From Salvator merianae (lineage: Eukaryota > Chordata > Lepidosauria > Squamata > Teiidae), in NCBI GenBank assembly GCA_003586115.2, contig QVOM02000115.1, positions 10,578,621 to 10,642,620 of the forward strand: a DNA stretch of 64,000 nt, in the 5' to 3' direction. A model generated the notes under the pieces. The model was not told the origin of the DNA and ran no database searches. It saw nothing but the letters and a program-made list of their open reading frames with translations. A program made the position numbers and the translations under genes. Below, in pieces: positions 49,071 to 61,870 of this stretch (position 1 is its first letter; every line of letters begins with the position of its first letter).

Positions 49071-50017
49071 GCAGGGGGGCATACTATTGCATTTTCAGTA
49101 AGCAGGATGTTGCTGAAAGGATCTAGGCCAGCCTGCCTGAAAGGTGTTTTGGCTTAATATATTTTCTTTCTTTTGCTGTTCATTTTTTTATTTTTATTTT
49201 TTTTAAATAGGCATTTCAAATATAAAGTATTCAGTGTTTGAAAAAAAAAAAAAGGAGAACATGACAATAAAAAACATTATAAACAACACCTGGATATTTT
49301 ATAAGCTGCACTTTTCCTTTGTACAGCAATCAGTCAGCATAGAATTGTGGAGAAGTTTCTAAGCCAGCGCTGATTTAAAGGAAATCTTGTTTCAGAAGGT
49401 TCATGCCCTGAGCAGACAAGCAGTTGTTTCACTATCTCCATCCAAAACAGTCAATGTTTTCCCTAACGCACAGCTTGCCTCTGCAACCTGATTAATGAAC
49501 CAGCTGCAAAGTGGTATTGACTGTGAATATCAGTCTTATCACAAGCAAATTGGTATTACCTGTCTCAGTAATCTGGGTATTTCCTTCAAGAAGATAATGC
49601 AAACATTTAAGATAACACAGAGACCTAGGTTATCTGCTCCAGGCCTCTTTTTTATTGCAAAATAATAATTTCTTTGTCTAATTAACAGCTAGCAAAAATA
49701 TTAGGCAAGCTATTATCCAACACAGTAGAGGCAAAAACCCTATGAGCCCTGCTATTAACTGTCCAAGGACATTCAACACTAACAACAGAAAGATAGCACA
49801 GGTCAGGCCTAGCACAAACCTTTTGGCATCCTAATTTGACTATGGCTAGTTCACACATGGCAAAAAAAGCTTCTCAGAAGTGCCTAAGAGACAGTGCCAT
49901 GTGTCCCTCGTGTTCTCATTCCCAATACAGCCCAGGCTTAAGGTACTGTGTGTCGCTGTGTGACATGCTAAAATATGGAATATCGACCTAATGCCTGGGC
50001 AAAGTGAAATAATCCTG

Positions 50018-50082
50018 GAAGTGCTTTGTTCTGGAATATCCAAAAATAGTGGAATAGGTAAGCTACCTCTGGAGGCACCTAC
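50018..50082. mobile_element. Partial family G foldback element
   Basis: TTCTGGAATATCCAAAAATAG and TGGAATAGGTAAGC match the right arm of the element at 44709-44844. The left arm is degraded. Confidence 0.55.
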
Positions 50083-53000
50083 GCCACTTCTAAAATACCA
50101 CAAACATTCTTTAACTGGACCTTGCTGCTATTTCATTTGTATGTTGCTGTTTTACTGTACCTCCTTTTGCTTCAATTAAAGGGAAAAACCATCATAGCTA
50201 GAATTTCTATTTTGATCAAAGCTTTAAATCCTAAGAAATCTTTTAAGTTCCCTGTATGGTGAGGCTGGTTATGATGCAGGATGGGGTCAATCAAAACAGC
50301 CACTTAAGATATCAAGGAACAGATTCTGTTCAGAAGTGTTATTTTTCACCTATTATATAAGAATGAGACTGTCTTGTGACTCTTGCACAGTGAGATACAT
50401 TTAGAAAAAAAAATTATCAAAAATGTTTTGTTAGGACTGGTCACTGTCAGATCAACTGTAACTAAGGCCAAGTGCTCACTTTTTTGTTCACTGGTTTCTC
50501 CTATAATAGTCTACCTGAGATGTGGCTACATAATACTATTAAGGGAAATTTAATAATTTAATGACACAGGCTGCTTCTAGATGCCTTACAAAGAGGAATG
50601 GGAGGCTCCAGACTCACCATGGAAGTGGGAGACCTGCTGGTCATGCAGCAATAACTCTCAGTGTCAGGTCTGATAAGCCCTGTCATGGGATTTATAGGAG
50701 TACTATACAATATGCATTCTGGTACATGTAGCCCACATGTGATCACATTGATTTATGTAACTGCACATAATTGTACAACCTATTTTTTCTGTATAATCAA
50801 TGATATAAGTGCAAGTGTCAACATGGGAAGGAGGACTGGTCATGAGCAGTTTAGTATGTTGGAGGAGAGAAATAAGAGGTGAGAACTGTCATTTAAAGGT
50901 CATTAGCTGGGAAAGATTTGTTGTAGTTAAAGGAGAAATACAGCTGCTGTTGGATCCCTGCAGAGGTGGAAAAGCATATCTGTAGTTGCATTCTGTTAGG
51001 TTTCACTTTCAGCAAAGTTAGTCACCTTGTATCATGGATGCTTGAGTTTAAATAAAGCTTTCTTCTTCAATTAAAAGAAGTGCATTTTTCCACAGGGTCT
51101 CACAGACAACCTCTGAGGTTCTTGTGGAAGTCCTGCAATTGCAAGGTTTCCATCTTTGACAGTTTAATGATGGAACAAAAATAGCCCTGGAAGTCAGCCA
51201 TTTTCAGTCCAATGATGAATTGGGATGGACATATATTCCCCTGACCTTCCACCTTTTCCCTCTGCCATACCAGTACATGGCAGTGGGAGAGTCAAACTGA
51301 GCCACGATTTTCCATCAGCATTGTTTCTCATGCTTTATGGCTAGAGTATACCTAGGACAGTTTCCACCCCTCCAGGGGACCTGTTGTCTGGATGCATGTA
51401 CGGCCATTTGACTGGCAAGTCCAGGGACACTGAAGAGGTACCCACTTTTTTTTTGCCAGTTTGAATAAAGCCTAAGTTAAGGTATTTGTAATGAGCTTCC
51501 AGAACCCTTTTTTTCCTAGTCTTTGACAATGATCATATGGCCATCCAAAAAGGTAGACATTATGCTCCTAAAGTGACAGGTCCCTCCCGGGGTCTGTCAC
51601 ATGGGCATGCTGTGTCTATACCTCCAGATCACACTGCTTGCCATTTTATGGTCACTATGCATGATCTATAGCCACGAAGACAATGTATCTCAAGCTGAGC
51701 AGCTGGACATTTTAGTCAGTTACTCAGGAGCTGTGCCAGCCATAGATTCACATAGTGCCCCATCTGGCATCACAGGGAGCGAGGGCTGCCAAGGTGCTCT
51801 GAGAGAGCAGAACTCCCACAATGCTCCCACAGTGCCTCCCTAGTCTTCCTGCACCTCTGTGACTGAAGGAGTGCATATTCCCATAGCTATACCAAGGCCA
51901 GCAGCTGATGGTGGTATTATTGAAAATATTCACACAAAGCCCTGTTTTTGGCTTAGTGGAAACAGTTTAACTTTTTTATTATTATTATTTGTCAAAATCT
52001 GTTAAAGTGCTAGGCTAGAAAATAGGTAGAATCCAAGAAAATTCTGTTTCTCTAGGGGAAAATATTTTTTGATCTGTCCATCTCGAGAATGAAAGTGACA
52101 GAAGTTCAAAGTTCAGGCTGGTCTTACATAATGATAAAGCACCAGGAGGAACCAAGCCGCCTATGACCTTCATCTCTGTACATGTGCACATTAGTTCTGT
52201 TATCTAATTTATAAAAATGTGTTTGATGTCCTTAACCTAACATGTCCCCTTGACTAAATTCTCGACTCCTTCTCACATTGAAGCCATAATGATTAATGGC
52301 ATTTTGTTCCTTCTCAGGGTCTTTTTATCCACATTATTTTATGTTTTTCTCCTGATTTCTGAATCACTGAGCTGAGGTACATTAGCGCATTTTTGTGTTC
52401 AATCTCCTAGCGTGAGAATCATGGAAAGTAATAGCTTGTCACTATAAAGTTCTTTTCAAAAAGAAAATAAAGTTTCAAAAATTGCTTAGCTGGCAAATTA
52501 GATTTATTTATATTCTGTTTGATTGACTTTAATATCTAGACAGTTCTGCTTCAATCAGACATGTACTGATTGACTGTTAACCTTGAACCATACAGCACTG
52601 CCATTTGAAGACTTTCCATATACATTGAAGAAAATAATACCTTGTATTATTAACACACATCCCATAAAACCTTCATTTATTATCAGCCTAACAGCAACCT
52701 GGCATATACATTACCATTTAGAAATTGAAATACCAACGTGTCTACTCTGAATTGCTAATACAAGCTGGAGGCATGCAAAGAAAATTCCTAAATAATAGGA
52801 AGTTCTTTGATACAGACTTTCAATTTCTCATTGAAAAGCGTTGGCACTAATTGCTCAGTTCTGGGTAACAAATTCGGACTTTAAAGCCGGATGAGCTTTG
52901 CCTGTTTCTTTTTTTTTTTACTGTGAGGAAAATAAATTGTTTCATCATTATGCCTCTCATTTTATTCATTTTGAATATTCTCTTCTTTTTGTACTTTGGG

Positions 53001-53412
53001 AAACTTTATGACAAAAAGGAAAATATGACTCCATAGGGGCTAAGTAGGAAAATTCTAGCCTCAGACCAAGCAGCAGTGTCTATGCAAGGGCTGAGAGTGA
53101 GATACTCCTACCAAAAGAGCAACAGTAACAAGTCTAAAGAATATTTTGTTTGTTGCTAGTTATTACTGTAAAAGAACCCATGAAGTATCATTTGATTAAC
53201 AATATTGCATTTATCCTTAATGATAATGTTGAAAGAATACACCATACAATGTTCCATGTCAAAACTATACACTTATTTCATGCCATGTCTTTTAGAATGT
53301 CTTAAGAAGAAATGGATTTTTTAGGAGAGATCCCTTCAAATATCACCTTGTTCAAAATGCTCGGCTTTCTAGAACACCTTTTTCTAGTTGGATGATTAAT
53401 CGATTTAGTCAA
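50083..53412. other. Mostly repeat-free intron
   Basis: No gene or clear transposon ends. 52240-53000 looks single-copy and AT-rich with several ATTA/TAAT homeodomain-type cores, a possible conserved non-coding element that cannot be tested here. Confidence 0.4.
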
Positions 53413-53745
53413 TTAGGCCATTTCTACACATAACTGTGGTCTTCCGAGGGCAGGACACTCTGTCCCAGAACAAGCAACCCACCCCACGCTGAGATGGATT
53501 GCCACTGGAATTGGACACAGCCATCCACATTCAGATGGCCTGTTTCTGGTTGACATTTTCCTGCTGCTTCTGAAGAGCCCATGGAGGCAGTGCCAAGGGT
53601 CCAAAGGCTGGGATTTCCTTGGCTTTAGAGTACCTGGCTGGGCCATTTGGGAAATGGACCTACTTCTGGCAGCAGTTCCTGGAGTGTCACCAATAAGGGT
53701 CCCTCAAGGGGCTACAATAGCCGTCAGACCACGTTACATGAAAGG
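53413..53745. mobile_element. Probable family B remnant
   Basis: Starts AGGCCATTTCTACACATAAC and shares GGGCCATTTGGGAAATGG and CAACCCACC-type blocks with 59459-59830. Ends are decayed. Confidence 0.45.
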
Positions 53746-53999
53746 AGTAAAAAAATGAATAACATCTACAAACTTTTTTTATATTTAAAGGAATTTAAGT
53801 GTTTAAAATATAAAATGGTTAACACTAAATTAAGTAGTCCTTTATGCAAAATCCTTAAAACTATATTTATGCATCTTCTCCTAATTTCTCTAACGTATCT
53901 TACAAATGTAATTTTTTATCACTCTTTATGTTTAACAGCAATAAAAAAAATCAGTCATGATTTTCTTAGGTCTTCATATTATCATATGTTGTAAACTAA

Positions 54000-54316
54000 G
54001 GGCCTTTTTGCACTTTCCATCTTGGAATGTTCGGATGCAAACATTCCACGACAGAACAGACCTCACAGTGCAGAACAGAACAGCAGCACAACAGAACAGC
54101 TGTGTATTGGTATACAGAAGCAGGCACAAATGGACTGTACCAGGAGCAGTCCAGCTGCTCTGAGGACAGCTGTGGCACACAATGTTGTGCTCCATAGCAG
54201 GTAGTGATCGGGAGCAACTGTAACCTGCTCCCAATCACCCTGGCCTCCACAAAGTGCAGATGCACTTGACTAGTGAGCGTCCCTGATGCTCACTAATTGC
54301 AAGTGCAAAAAGGCCC
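54000..54316 (+). mobile_element. Family A MITE, short copy A7
   Basis: The ends GGGCCTTTTTGCACTT and AAGTGCAAAAAGGCCC are a perfect 16-bp inverted repeat. TAA lies directly outside both ends, fitting a PIF/Harbinger 3-bp target duplication. The 317-bp copy is internally deleted but keeps the AGGAGCAG-TCCAGCTGCTCT hairpin and the CTTGACTAGTGAGCGTCC block. Confidence 0.85.
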
Positions 54317-55255
54317 TAAATTTTGAAGAAAATGTTCTTCACAAAGAGTTCATACCCCCCCAAGCTTTAATTGTAGAGAGTAAAACAACAACAACAAAAA
54401 AGTCTAAAAAAAATAATCAAGCCTAAGAGTTTTTTAGCTGAATAACTATATTATATCAGACAGTCATGGATATGAACACAACATTTGTTTTTAACAAAAC
54501 ATCTAATTTGAAAACAAACTGTGGTGAGGATCAAACCATCTATGTATTCAAATAGGAATGGATGGAACCTTCCATTTATGCTCCATGTTAATATATTTCC
54601 ACATTCTAAAATGAGCCATCAGGACACGATGTGTGCACCAAAAAGTGGTTCTGGGCCCTCCAAAAATGTGTTTCTTCTGCTGCCTATGTTGGACATGTCA
54701 TGTGGACTGTCACTCAAACTTTCCATGTCTTCAGAAGAGGCAGACTATTTTCCCATGGGGGATGTCAACCCTGACCCCCTCGGAGTATTGATTGGTGGAC
54801 AATCATTACACACAGCAGGCTTTTTTTTTGTTTTTGTTTTTTTTAATTTCAAATGTATAGAAGTTTTCCTTGTCCTTCTTCCCCCTTCCTTTTACAAAAC
54901 AATCCAAGATTTAGCAACTCATATTATTTTCCTAATCAAAGGCCCAAGGTTCTGGATTTTCTGAACACTCAAAGGCACCCTCCATTTCATAAATGCATAT
55001 TTGTAATTCAAATATATTCTTTCCCATTTTCCCATTAGTTTAGAAACAAATTTCTTTAGAAACTGAGAAAGCCCGTGTGCAAACTGGTATCAGAAATATT
55101 TTAACATGCATTTCATGTCATAATATGCATTTCTAAAAGTATATTATTTTATAGTGTTTATATATTTTATGCATTTGTTATGTTGTTGTTTTTTAAATAA
55201 GGAACTGCAAAATATGTTAGATACTCATATTCCAAATCACATTAGCATTGAAGAG

Positions 55256-55563
55256 TAGAGTTCTACATCAACAGTAAGGTTTGGTTTAAATTAAACCAAA
55301 GCTTACAAATTCAAACTTTTCTGAACAAGTTTGATCAAATATTAAACATGTTTGAATGAAAAAGCTTTTTCTTTTCTGAAAAAACAAAACAAAAACTGGT
55401 TGAATTTGAACTGGGGTGTTTGACTAATTCTGACCAGTCCAGTTCAGTCCAGTTTCAATGACCCTTCCTGAACCTTGGGCTAGTTCAGTTCAAATTTGAA
55501 CTGTTAAACACCCCTGCTTCAAATCAAACTGATTTGTGTTCAAACCAGTTTAGCACATCTCTA
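55256..55563. mobile_element. Family C TTCAAA-rich hAT MITE
   Basis: Begins TAGAGTTCTACATC and ends TTTAGCACATCTCTA. Flanks TTGAAGAG (55248-55255) and CTGAGGAG (55564-55571) match at 6 of 8 positions with transitions only. Interior rich in GTTCAAA, TTTGAAC and CCAGTTCAGTCCAG motifs. Confidence 0.82.
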
Positions 55564-56385
55564 CTGAGGAGGTGGAAAGTCAGCTTATGCAAATTTGTAG
55601 GCTGAAAGCTATCTTTTTCTCTGTTCTTCTATGTATAGTCCTGGTGCACATGGAAGATCCAACCCAGTATCAGCAATATGCACTTTCAAATGTAACACAA
55701 CTGTTTTCATTCTGTTTTGCAAGACAGAGACAGAAAGAAAATCTCTGGTGTCATCAAACAAAGCAGACTGCATTTTTCCTCTTTTTTTCCATTGAGGTCA
55801 TATTATCTACCCTGTTCCCCCTTTGAGCTACCCTAATTTATTTGCTGCATGCTTAGCAGGAATGGCAGCTGCTAAAGCACTGGTCAGCATTATTTATGAT
55901 ATATATGCATCACTAAACAAAACACTCTCCCCAGTCATGAGAAACTATTTCTAGGAATATTGGAAAAACTACAATACATCTGGAGGATGTCAAGAAGCCC
56001 CTAGATCTTAATTATGAAATCATAAAAGAAACCAATTCCCTTTGCTGGCATTCTTACCAGGAAACAAATGAGAATGGGAAATTTATTTCAAAGCATAAAT
56101 CCCCCAACCTTCAGTTTAATTTTTCCCATGCTAACTTTTTCACCTAGCTAAGCAGCAATGCCTTCTATTATTAGCTTCTGTCCCAATACTGGCTGACCAG
56201 CATCAGTCAAATTGTCTCCATCTCAATGAGCTCGGGGACTCCCAAAGAACTCTATACATGTTTGCAGCCACTAATTATTTTTGAAGAGATAATGAAACCT
56301 TTAAGTGCACAAAGGTTAAATTAAGTGGATCAAAACCCAGGATAAAATTACAGCTTGTGCAACATCACTTCGATGCAAGGGTAAT

Positions 56386-56387
56386 TT

Positions 56388-56442
<55 letters not shown>

Positions 56443-56462
56443 CTTTCTTTCTGTCTTTCTTT
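56386..56462. repeat. (TTTC)n microsatellite 4
   Basis: About 15 TTTC units then interrupted TTTC/TTCC units. Confidence 0.96.
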
Positions 56463-56678
56463 CCTTCCCTCACTTCCTTTTTCCCATGAAATGTAACAGA
56501 CTTCAAATCTCCCAAATCTTGGATAGAAAATTTTACTTCTAATTTGGAATGTACTCCACTATATATAGGATAGTATTTTTCTTTGATGACAAGATTTTTG
56601 AGGCTAGTTAGGAATTCATAATATCGTCAAATCAATTAAAGCATTTTAGGAAAAATGAAGCAGACTAAGAGGCTTCAA

Positions 56679-56680
<2 letters not shown>

Positions 56681-56735
<55 letters not shown>
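56681..56735. repeat. Compound (AT)n(AC)n microsatellite
   Basis: About 18 AT followed by about 9 AC dinucleotides. Confidence 0.96.
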
Positions 56736-58047
56736 TATGAATGAATGTTATTGTTTTGTAAAACTTCCACACATTTAGCTGGGGACTTTCTAACAGCCAT
56801 TCCACCACCACCACCCAAAAAACATATCTAAGTGGCCCTTTTAATACATTGCTGTTTCTGTGGTGAATAACCTTCAGATTCTGCCTACTACTTCACAAGT
56901 CTTCACATTATTTAATCTCTTTCATCTGTATCACACTAGCAGGCATTAAAGAAGAGGAACCTCAAGGGCATGAATGTCAAGGTATGAAAATTGTTCTATT
57001 AGAAAACAGAAACAAACCAAAAGAACAGCTCCAAAAGCAAAGCTGCATACGTTCTTAATTTAGGACCTACTGATATGGACCACCTCCCAGTTTTAAAATG
57101 TTGTGTTCTGTCAATGTATTCCTTCTGTTTACTTTGATAATCAACATTATAATTAAAATTGACTGAACTAGTTAAATGAAAGCAAAGTGTATTACAATAC
57201 AGTTTTTACCCACTTTCTAGATTTGCATTCTACAGAGTAGTGTTTCGTTATAAGGAAATTAGATTTCAGAGCACCAATGGTTTACTTTTGCTCTAGGAAA
57301 TCCATCTTCTAGACTTCTTGCCTTAACAGTTCTCAGCAAGGCTGAGTTGCTAAACTGCTCTTTAGAAACTTTAAAAGAAAAAAAAAATGAAGACAAACTG
57401 TTCTAAAAATAAGATGCCAGGTGTCTTATCTCTTAACTTCAGGGGTGGGGATATTATTCTTTTTATTTTTTTTTATAGCAGAAGGCAGTGTGTGTATTTA
57501 AACAAATATTTTATTAAAAGATGTCATTGTTGATTATAAAAAATGAAATACTTCAAGTGGATTGCTCATGTGAAGTTTAACATTTTTTGTTTATATGCCA
57601 ACTTTTTCTTCAAAAACCTGATTAAAAATAATAACTAATAGAACACATTAAATTAAACTAAAGCAAACAAAATGGGTAACACCTCTCAAAAAAACAAAAC
57701 AAAGAAACACAAAACACTTAGTCAATAACCAGTCAAAGACCTGGCTGAACAAAAAAATCCTGTTGGTGCCTCAAAATTGACAGACTCAGTAGAATGATGG
57801 GATTTTACTAATTAATCAGATAGTATGGAAATATGATGAAAATGTGCCAATCTAGTGCAGTGGCAAGAAAAAGGCTATAGTAGTGGCTGAGGTGAGATGT
57901 TTCCTTCCTTGACTGCACACAAGCCAGTCTGTCAGTTTCTTTTGAGATTCAATCTCTGGCAAATCTTCCTTTGATTCTACTCATTTCATAGTGAAGAAAA
58001 AGGAATCATTAGAGGTTAGGTCAAAGGAATGTTTGTTGGTAATTATG
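56736..58047. other. No recognisable feature
   Basis: AT-rich intron without clear repeats. Confidence 0.5.
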
Positions 58048-58190
58048 GAAGGAGTTGTAGCTTTGTGGTAATGCAAGCGGCCTGGAAATTAGAGGGCTGT
58101 TGGTTTGATTTCCCAGCCTCTTCTTGGAAATAGACAATGATAAACTACTTCTGTATCTCTGCCAAGAAAACTGCATAAATGTGCCCATGG
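58048..58190 (+). mobile_element. tRNA-derived SINE, unit 1
   Basis: GTAGCTTTGTGGTAATGCAAG (A-box region, written within 21 bases of the start) and GTTGGTTTGATTTCC (B-box) are followed by ATCTCTGCCAAGAAAACTGC. The same body recurs in the adjacent unit 2. Confidence 0.7.
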
Positions 58191-58192
58191 AG

Positions 58193-58399
58193 TCTGGGAG
58201 TGGCTGCAGCTCAGTGGTAGCACCAACTGCCTGCAAAGCAGAGGGTTGCCAGTTTGATCCTCAGCCTTTGCCCAGAAGTAGGCAATAGCAAAGCACTTCT
58301 GTATCTTTGCCAAGAAAATTGCACAGCGATGCCCATGATGATACTCATGCAGTCAGCGAGCAGTTGAACATGACTCGATGGTACCCAACAACAACAACA
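58193..58399 (+). mobile_element. tRNA-derived SINE, unit 2
   Basis: GCAGCTCAGTGGTAGCACC and CCAGTTTGATCCTCAGC are clear A- and B-box regions of an elongator tRNA type. The body shares ATCTTTGCCAAGAAAATTGC with unit 1. The tail TGAACATGACTCGATGGTAC ends in (CAA)n, a typical SINE terminus. Confidence 0.78.
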
Positions 58400-59458
58400 T
58401 GGGCAAGCAGCAATGGAAGGGTCCCTGACCGTGCCTGCTCACACCTGGCACAATTGACTGGAGAGCTGGGATAAGACCTGAAAGATCAGACTTCAAATCT
58501 CCACATAGCCATGGAAGGGTACGCTTCAGACTTGTATGCTCTCTCTGCTTAATTTACCTTACAGGGTGGTTGAAAGATAAAATGGCATGCAGAAAAATAA
58601 TGACAAGAGTGCTTCAAAAGAAAGACAAAGTAAATAAGTATTAGGATACACTTAACATAAATTCATGAAATACAAGTCTGAACTAAATTTAGTTTACTTA
58701 TGGACCAAATATGGGATTTATTTATGCCTTTTGTAATCTGTTACAAAAGATTTTTGTAAGAAAGAGAGAAAAACCAAAGGTGAGAGAGAGAAAAATAGTT
58801 TTTGAGTAAGACAAATGAGAAGAAATATTTCCCATGTTAGGGGAGGAAAAAAACAACAACACCATTCAAGCACAGAGATTTTTCTTTGCTCTCAATTCAG
58901 AGTCCCCTGGTGAGAGAAATAAAGGAAGGAGCTGCCCACAACATGTACTAGCATGATGCATTATGTCATTATAGTCATTATGGATACATTAGAAAGTTTT
59001 CAAGGGTACTGAAATGGCAGCCCACGACCTGTTCTCCTTTAGCAGTAAAACATTCAAAAGGGCTCAACTGGTCACAAAGCATTCCATGGCTTCATTTTGT
59101 TTCTGCTACCATTAAAAATTTAACAAAAAAGAACTTGTTCCTACTGCTAATTAGTCTTCCACAGAATAACATGCATTCTCTCTTGCGTATCTTTTGTGCT
59201 ACTCTGTAAGCATTGAACTAAAATAGACATTTCTGCATGTGAAGCAGAATCAACACTTGCCATGTTATGTGTTGTTTTACTCATTCCACAAGTCACCAAA
59301 GAAAAATGTTATCAGATGCAAGAAACCAAATTCTAGACAACCTATTGTTGGGGAAAAAAAATAAAGCAGCATGCAGTGGGTGAAAGATATTTTCCAAAGG
59401 AGCTAAGGAAACTCCTTTCATACATTAAATTTTATTCCATGATAAATTGTGAAATAGG

Positions 59459-59830
59459 AGCCTGCCACACATATGCTGATGTGAACTGTGACAGAGTCCC
59501 ACTCCCAATTATGCATCGTCTGCATTGGAGGAATCATGGACCAGGCTAGGGCACCCAGATTGGTGCCTTAACCTGGTATAACTATGAAACTCAATAATCA
59601 TGAGTGTTCCAGGACAGGGTGGAGTTCTGGAACAAGCAACCCATCTACCACTGAGATTAGGGACCACCTGGAGTGAAATAGGGTCACCTACATTTAGATA
59701 ACCCATCCTACTCTAGCTGCTGCCTTGGAAGAGCCCTTGAAGCCAGCTTCCAGCCAGACTGTGGTCTGGTATACCAGTCCTAGGCCAGTAGATTGTTCCA
59801 CCATTGTGCAGGGGTTTGTTTCTGTACTGC
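59459..59830. mobile_element. Probable family B remnant
   Basis: Shares GGAACAAGCAACCCA, CTGAGAT and GAAGAGCCC blocks with 53413-53745. Termini decayed. Confidence 0.45.
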
Positions 59831-60010
59831 CAGGAATTTTTTCCTTGTATTCAGTTTGAATATAGGAAGTTGCAACATCTACCCATCATTTTTGTTATTA
59901 TCCATTCTTGTTACTTTCCTCTGAACATGTTCCAACTTTTCAATGTGGTGCTCACAACTAATGTTGGATAAGGTTAGTAGCAATTGTAAATCCAGCAAAA
60001 CCTGGAGCAT
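59831..60010 (-). repeat. Possible CR1-type LINE fragment
   Basis: TTTCCTCTGAACATGTTCC and AATGTGGTGCTCACAACTAA resemble antisense phrases of CR1 retrotransposons in sauropsids as I recall them. Boundaries and subfamily unknown. Confidence 0.4.
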
Positions 60011-60129
60011 CCTGTTTCCTATCTTTGCCTCTTATTTCTTGAACACATGACTGGAGTTGTGTTGTGGGTAAGAGTTTCAGAAAATAAAATAAGTTTGCAC
60101 ACTTAAGAAACACTGACTTTGCTTACCTC

Positions 60130-60392
60130 AGATTTGACAGTTGAATGAAAAACATATGTTTTGATTTTACCAAACTGAATAAGATAATTGAACCAATTTG
60201 GATTTTAACCTTGAAACCTTTAAAGGCAATGTAAAGTCAGTGTAAAAAATTCTTTTGAAAGGACAACTGCTGCTGACACAAACAGGTCCAGATCAAACCG
60301 GGTGATTCAACTGGTATGGAAAAACATCCCCTGATTCAGCTTGAGTTCGAGTGTGGTTCAAGTTCAAAAACAAACCAGTACACAAATCTCTA
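60130..60392. mobile_element. Family C TTCAAA-rich MITE remnant
   Basis: Right end ACACAAATCTCTA and motifs GTGTGGTTCAAGTTC, ACCAAACTGAA, TTGAACCAATTTGG match family C. The left end is not identifiable. Confidence 0.6.
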
Positions 60393-60411
60393 GTCTGAAG
60401 ATAAACATATT

Positions 60412-60889
60412 GGGCCTTTTCACACTTTCCACTTTAGAACAGGATAATTACCCTGTTCTAAGATGGAATAGATCTCACAGCGTGGACACCATCCACATTG
60501 TGAGGTCTTACAACAGAACAGAAATATTTGTGGGGTGAATGTTGGCATTCTGCTTCTGTTCCTTGCCATGATGGCAGCCAGAAAGTGTCCAGCCACTGCC
60601 ATGGTAATCGGCAACATTGCGGATTGTGCAGGCACAGTTGTGCGATTATGCAGGTGCAATGGCACCACACAGCTGTGTGTTAGCACCTGGAAGAGGGTGC
60701 AAACACACTTTACTGGGAGCAGTCTAGCTGCTCCCAGTACAGCAGTGGATTATGATTTAATGCTCCATAGCTAGAAGTGATCAGGAGCAGCTGGAGTCTG
60801 CTCCCAATCACACAGGCCTCTGCAAAGTGCAGAGACACTTGCCTAGTGAGCATCCCTGATGTTCACTATCTTAAATTGTGAACAGGCCC
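60412..60889 (+). mobile_element. Family A multi-hairpin MITE, copy A8
   Basis: Ends GGGCCTTTTCACACTT and AAATTGTGAACAGGCCC. Hairpins kept: AACAGG-ATAATTA-CCTGTT (about 60447-60466) and TACTGGGAGCAG/CTGCTCCCAGTA (60711-60722 / 60728-60739). It lies 234 bp inside intron 19 from the exon 19 donor, the closest transposon to an exon on that side. Confidence 0.85.
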
Positions 60890-61021
60890 TTTTTTTTCTG
60901 TAATGACTGTTCTGATCTATGAGCAAATACAATCTGAATAACTGGCTGTAAACGATGGCTAACACATTTAAGTCTAATTCTTTCTGAAAAAAAAAATTCC
61001 AGTAGCAGTCACAACAGCTCA

Positions 61022-61222
<201 letters not shown>

Positions 61223-61840
61223 CTAGGATATAGAAAAAGTGAAGAAAATTGAAACTCCAAATTTTAAGAAATATAAGTTTCTAATTTCTCAAATAAAAGA
61301 AACAAGAGACTTCCATGTTTAGGTCCTTTACATAGGATGTTCTGGAACTTCTTTAGAAATGTTTTAATCCTACTGATTGTGAAACTGTGAGGTGGTTGTA
61401 GGTGACTTTTGTGACTTTTTTCTTTCTGTTAAATATTCCTCAATTGCTCAAAGCTTCTCCTGCTTCCTGAAGTGAAAAAAAGTCCTTGGGAGGAGCTGTG
61501 TCATGACATGTTTCCCTTGGATTTTAATTTATGAACAGAAAGGTGGAAAGGGTGGCTATCAAGCATCTCAAATCAGCTTATTTTCCTTTTAAACTATTAT
61601 TTTCTTTCTTTTTTTAAAAAAAGACTTATTTTTTTTTAAACAAAATTATTTCATTAAAATGCATATAACAAGTACTTGCTAGGCAACAATTCTGCTTCCA
61701 GCATTTATCATAAAAGGTAACACAGGAAACACTAGAAATATAAGTAGCCAAGGCCAAGGTCACACCTTCACTTTAAAGCTTCTTCAGTCAGTTTTATGAC
61801 CTGGTAGACCACACCTGTTAATTGATATCCGTTTCTCTTG

Positions 61841-61870
61841 GGGACTTTCCACCCCCCACGAGGACTTTCC
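61841..61870 (+). promoter_or_regulatory. Pair of kappaB-like motifs
   Basis: GGGACTTTCC at 61841-61850 is the classical NF-kappaB consensus; GAGGACTTTCC at 61860-61870 differs at one core G. Their starts are 20 bp apart, about two helical turns. Motifs only; no evidence of use. Confidence 0.35.

Noticed and set aside
54521..54964. 147-codon frame
   Set aside because: No similarity to any family I know, no splice signals of note, and a T-rich low-complexity stretch in the middle.
58193..58265. Possible tRNA gene
   Set aside because: A- and B-box regions are present but the acceptor stem does not pair and a SINE body with a (CAA)n tail follows; it is a tRNA-derived SINE.
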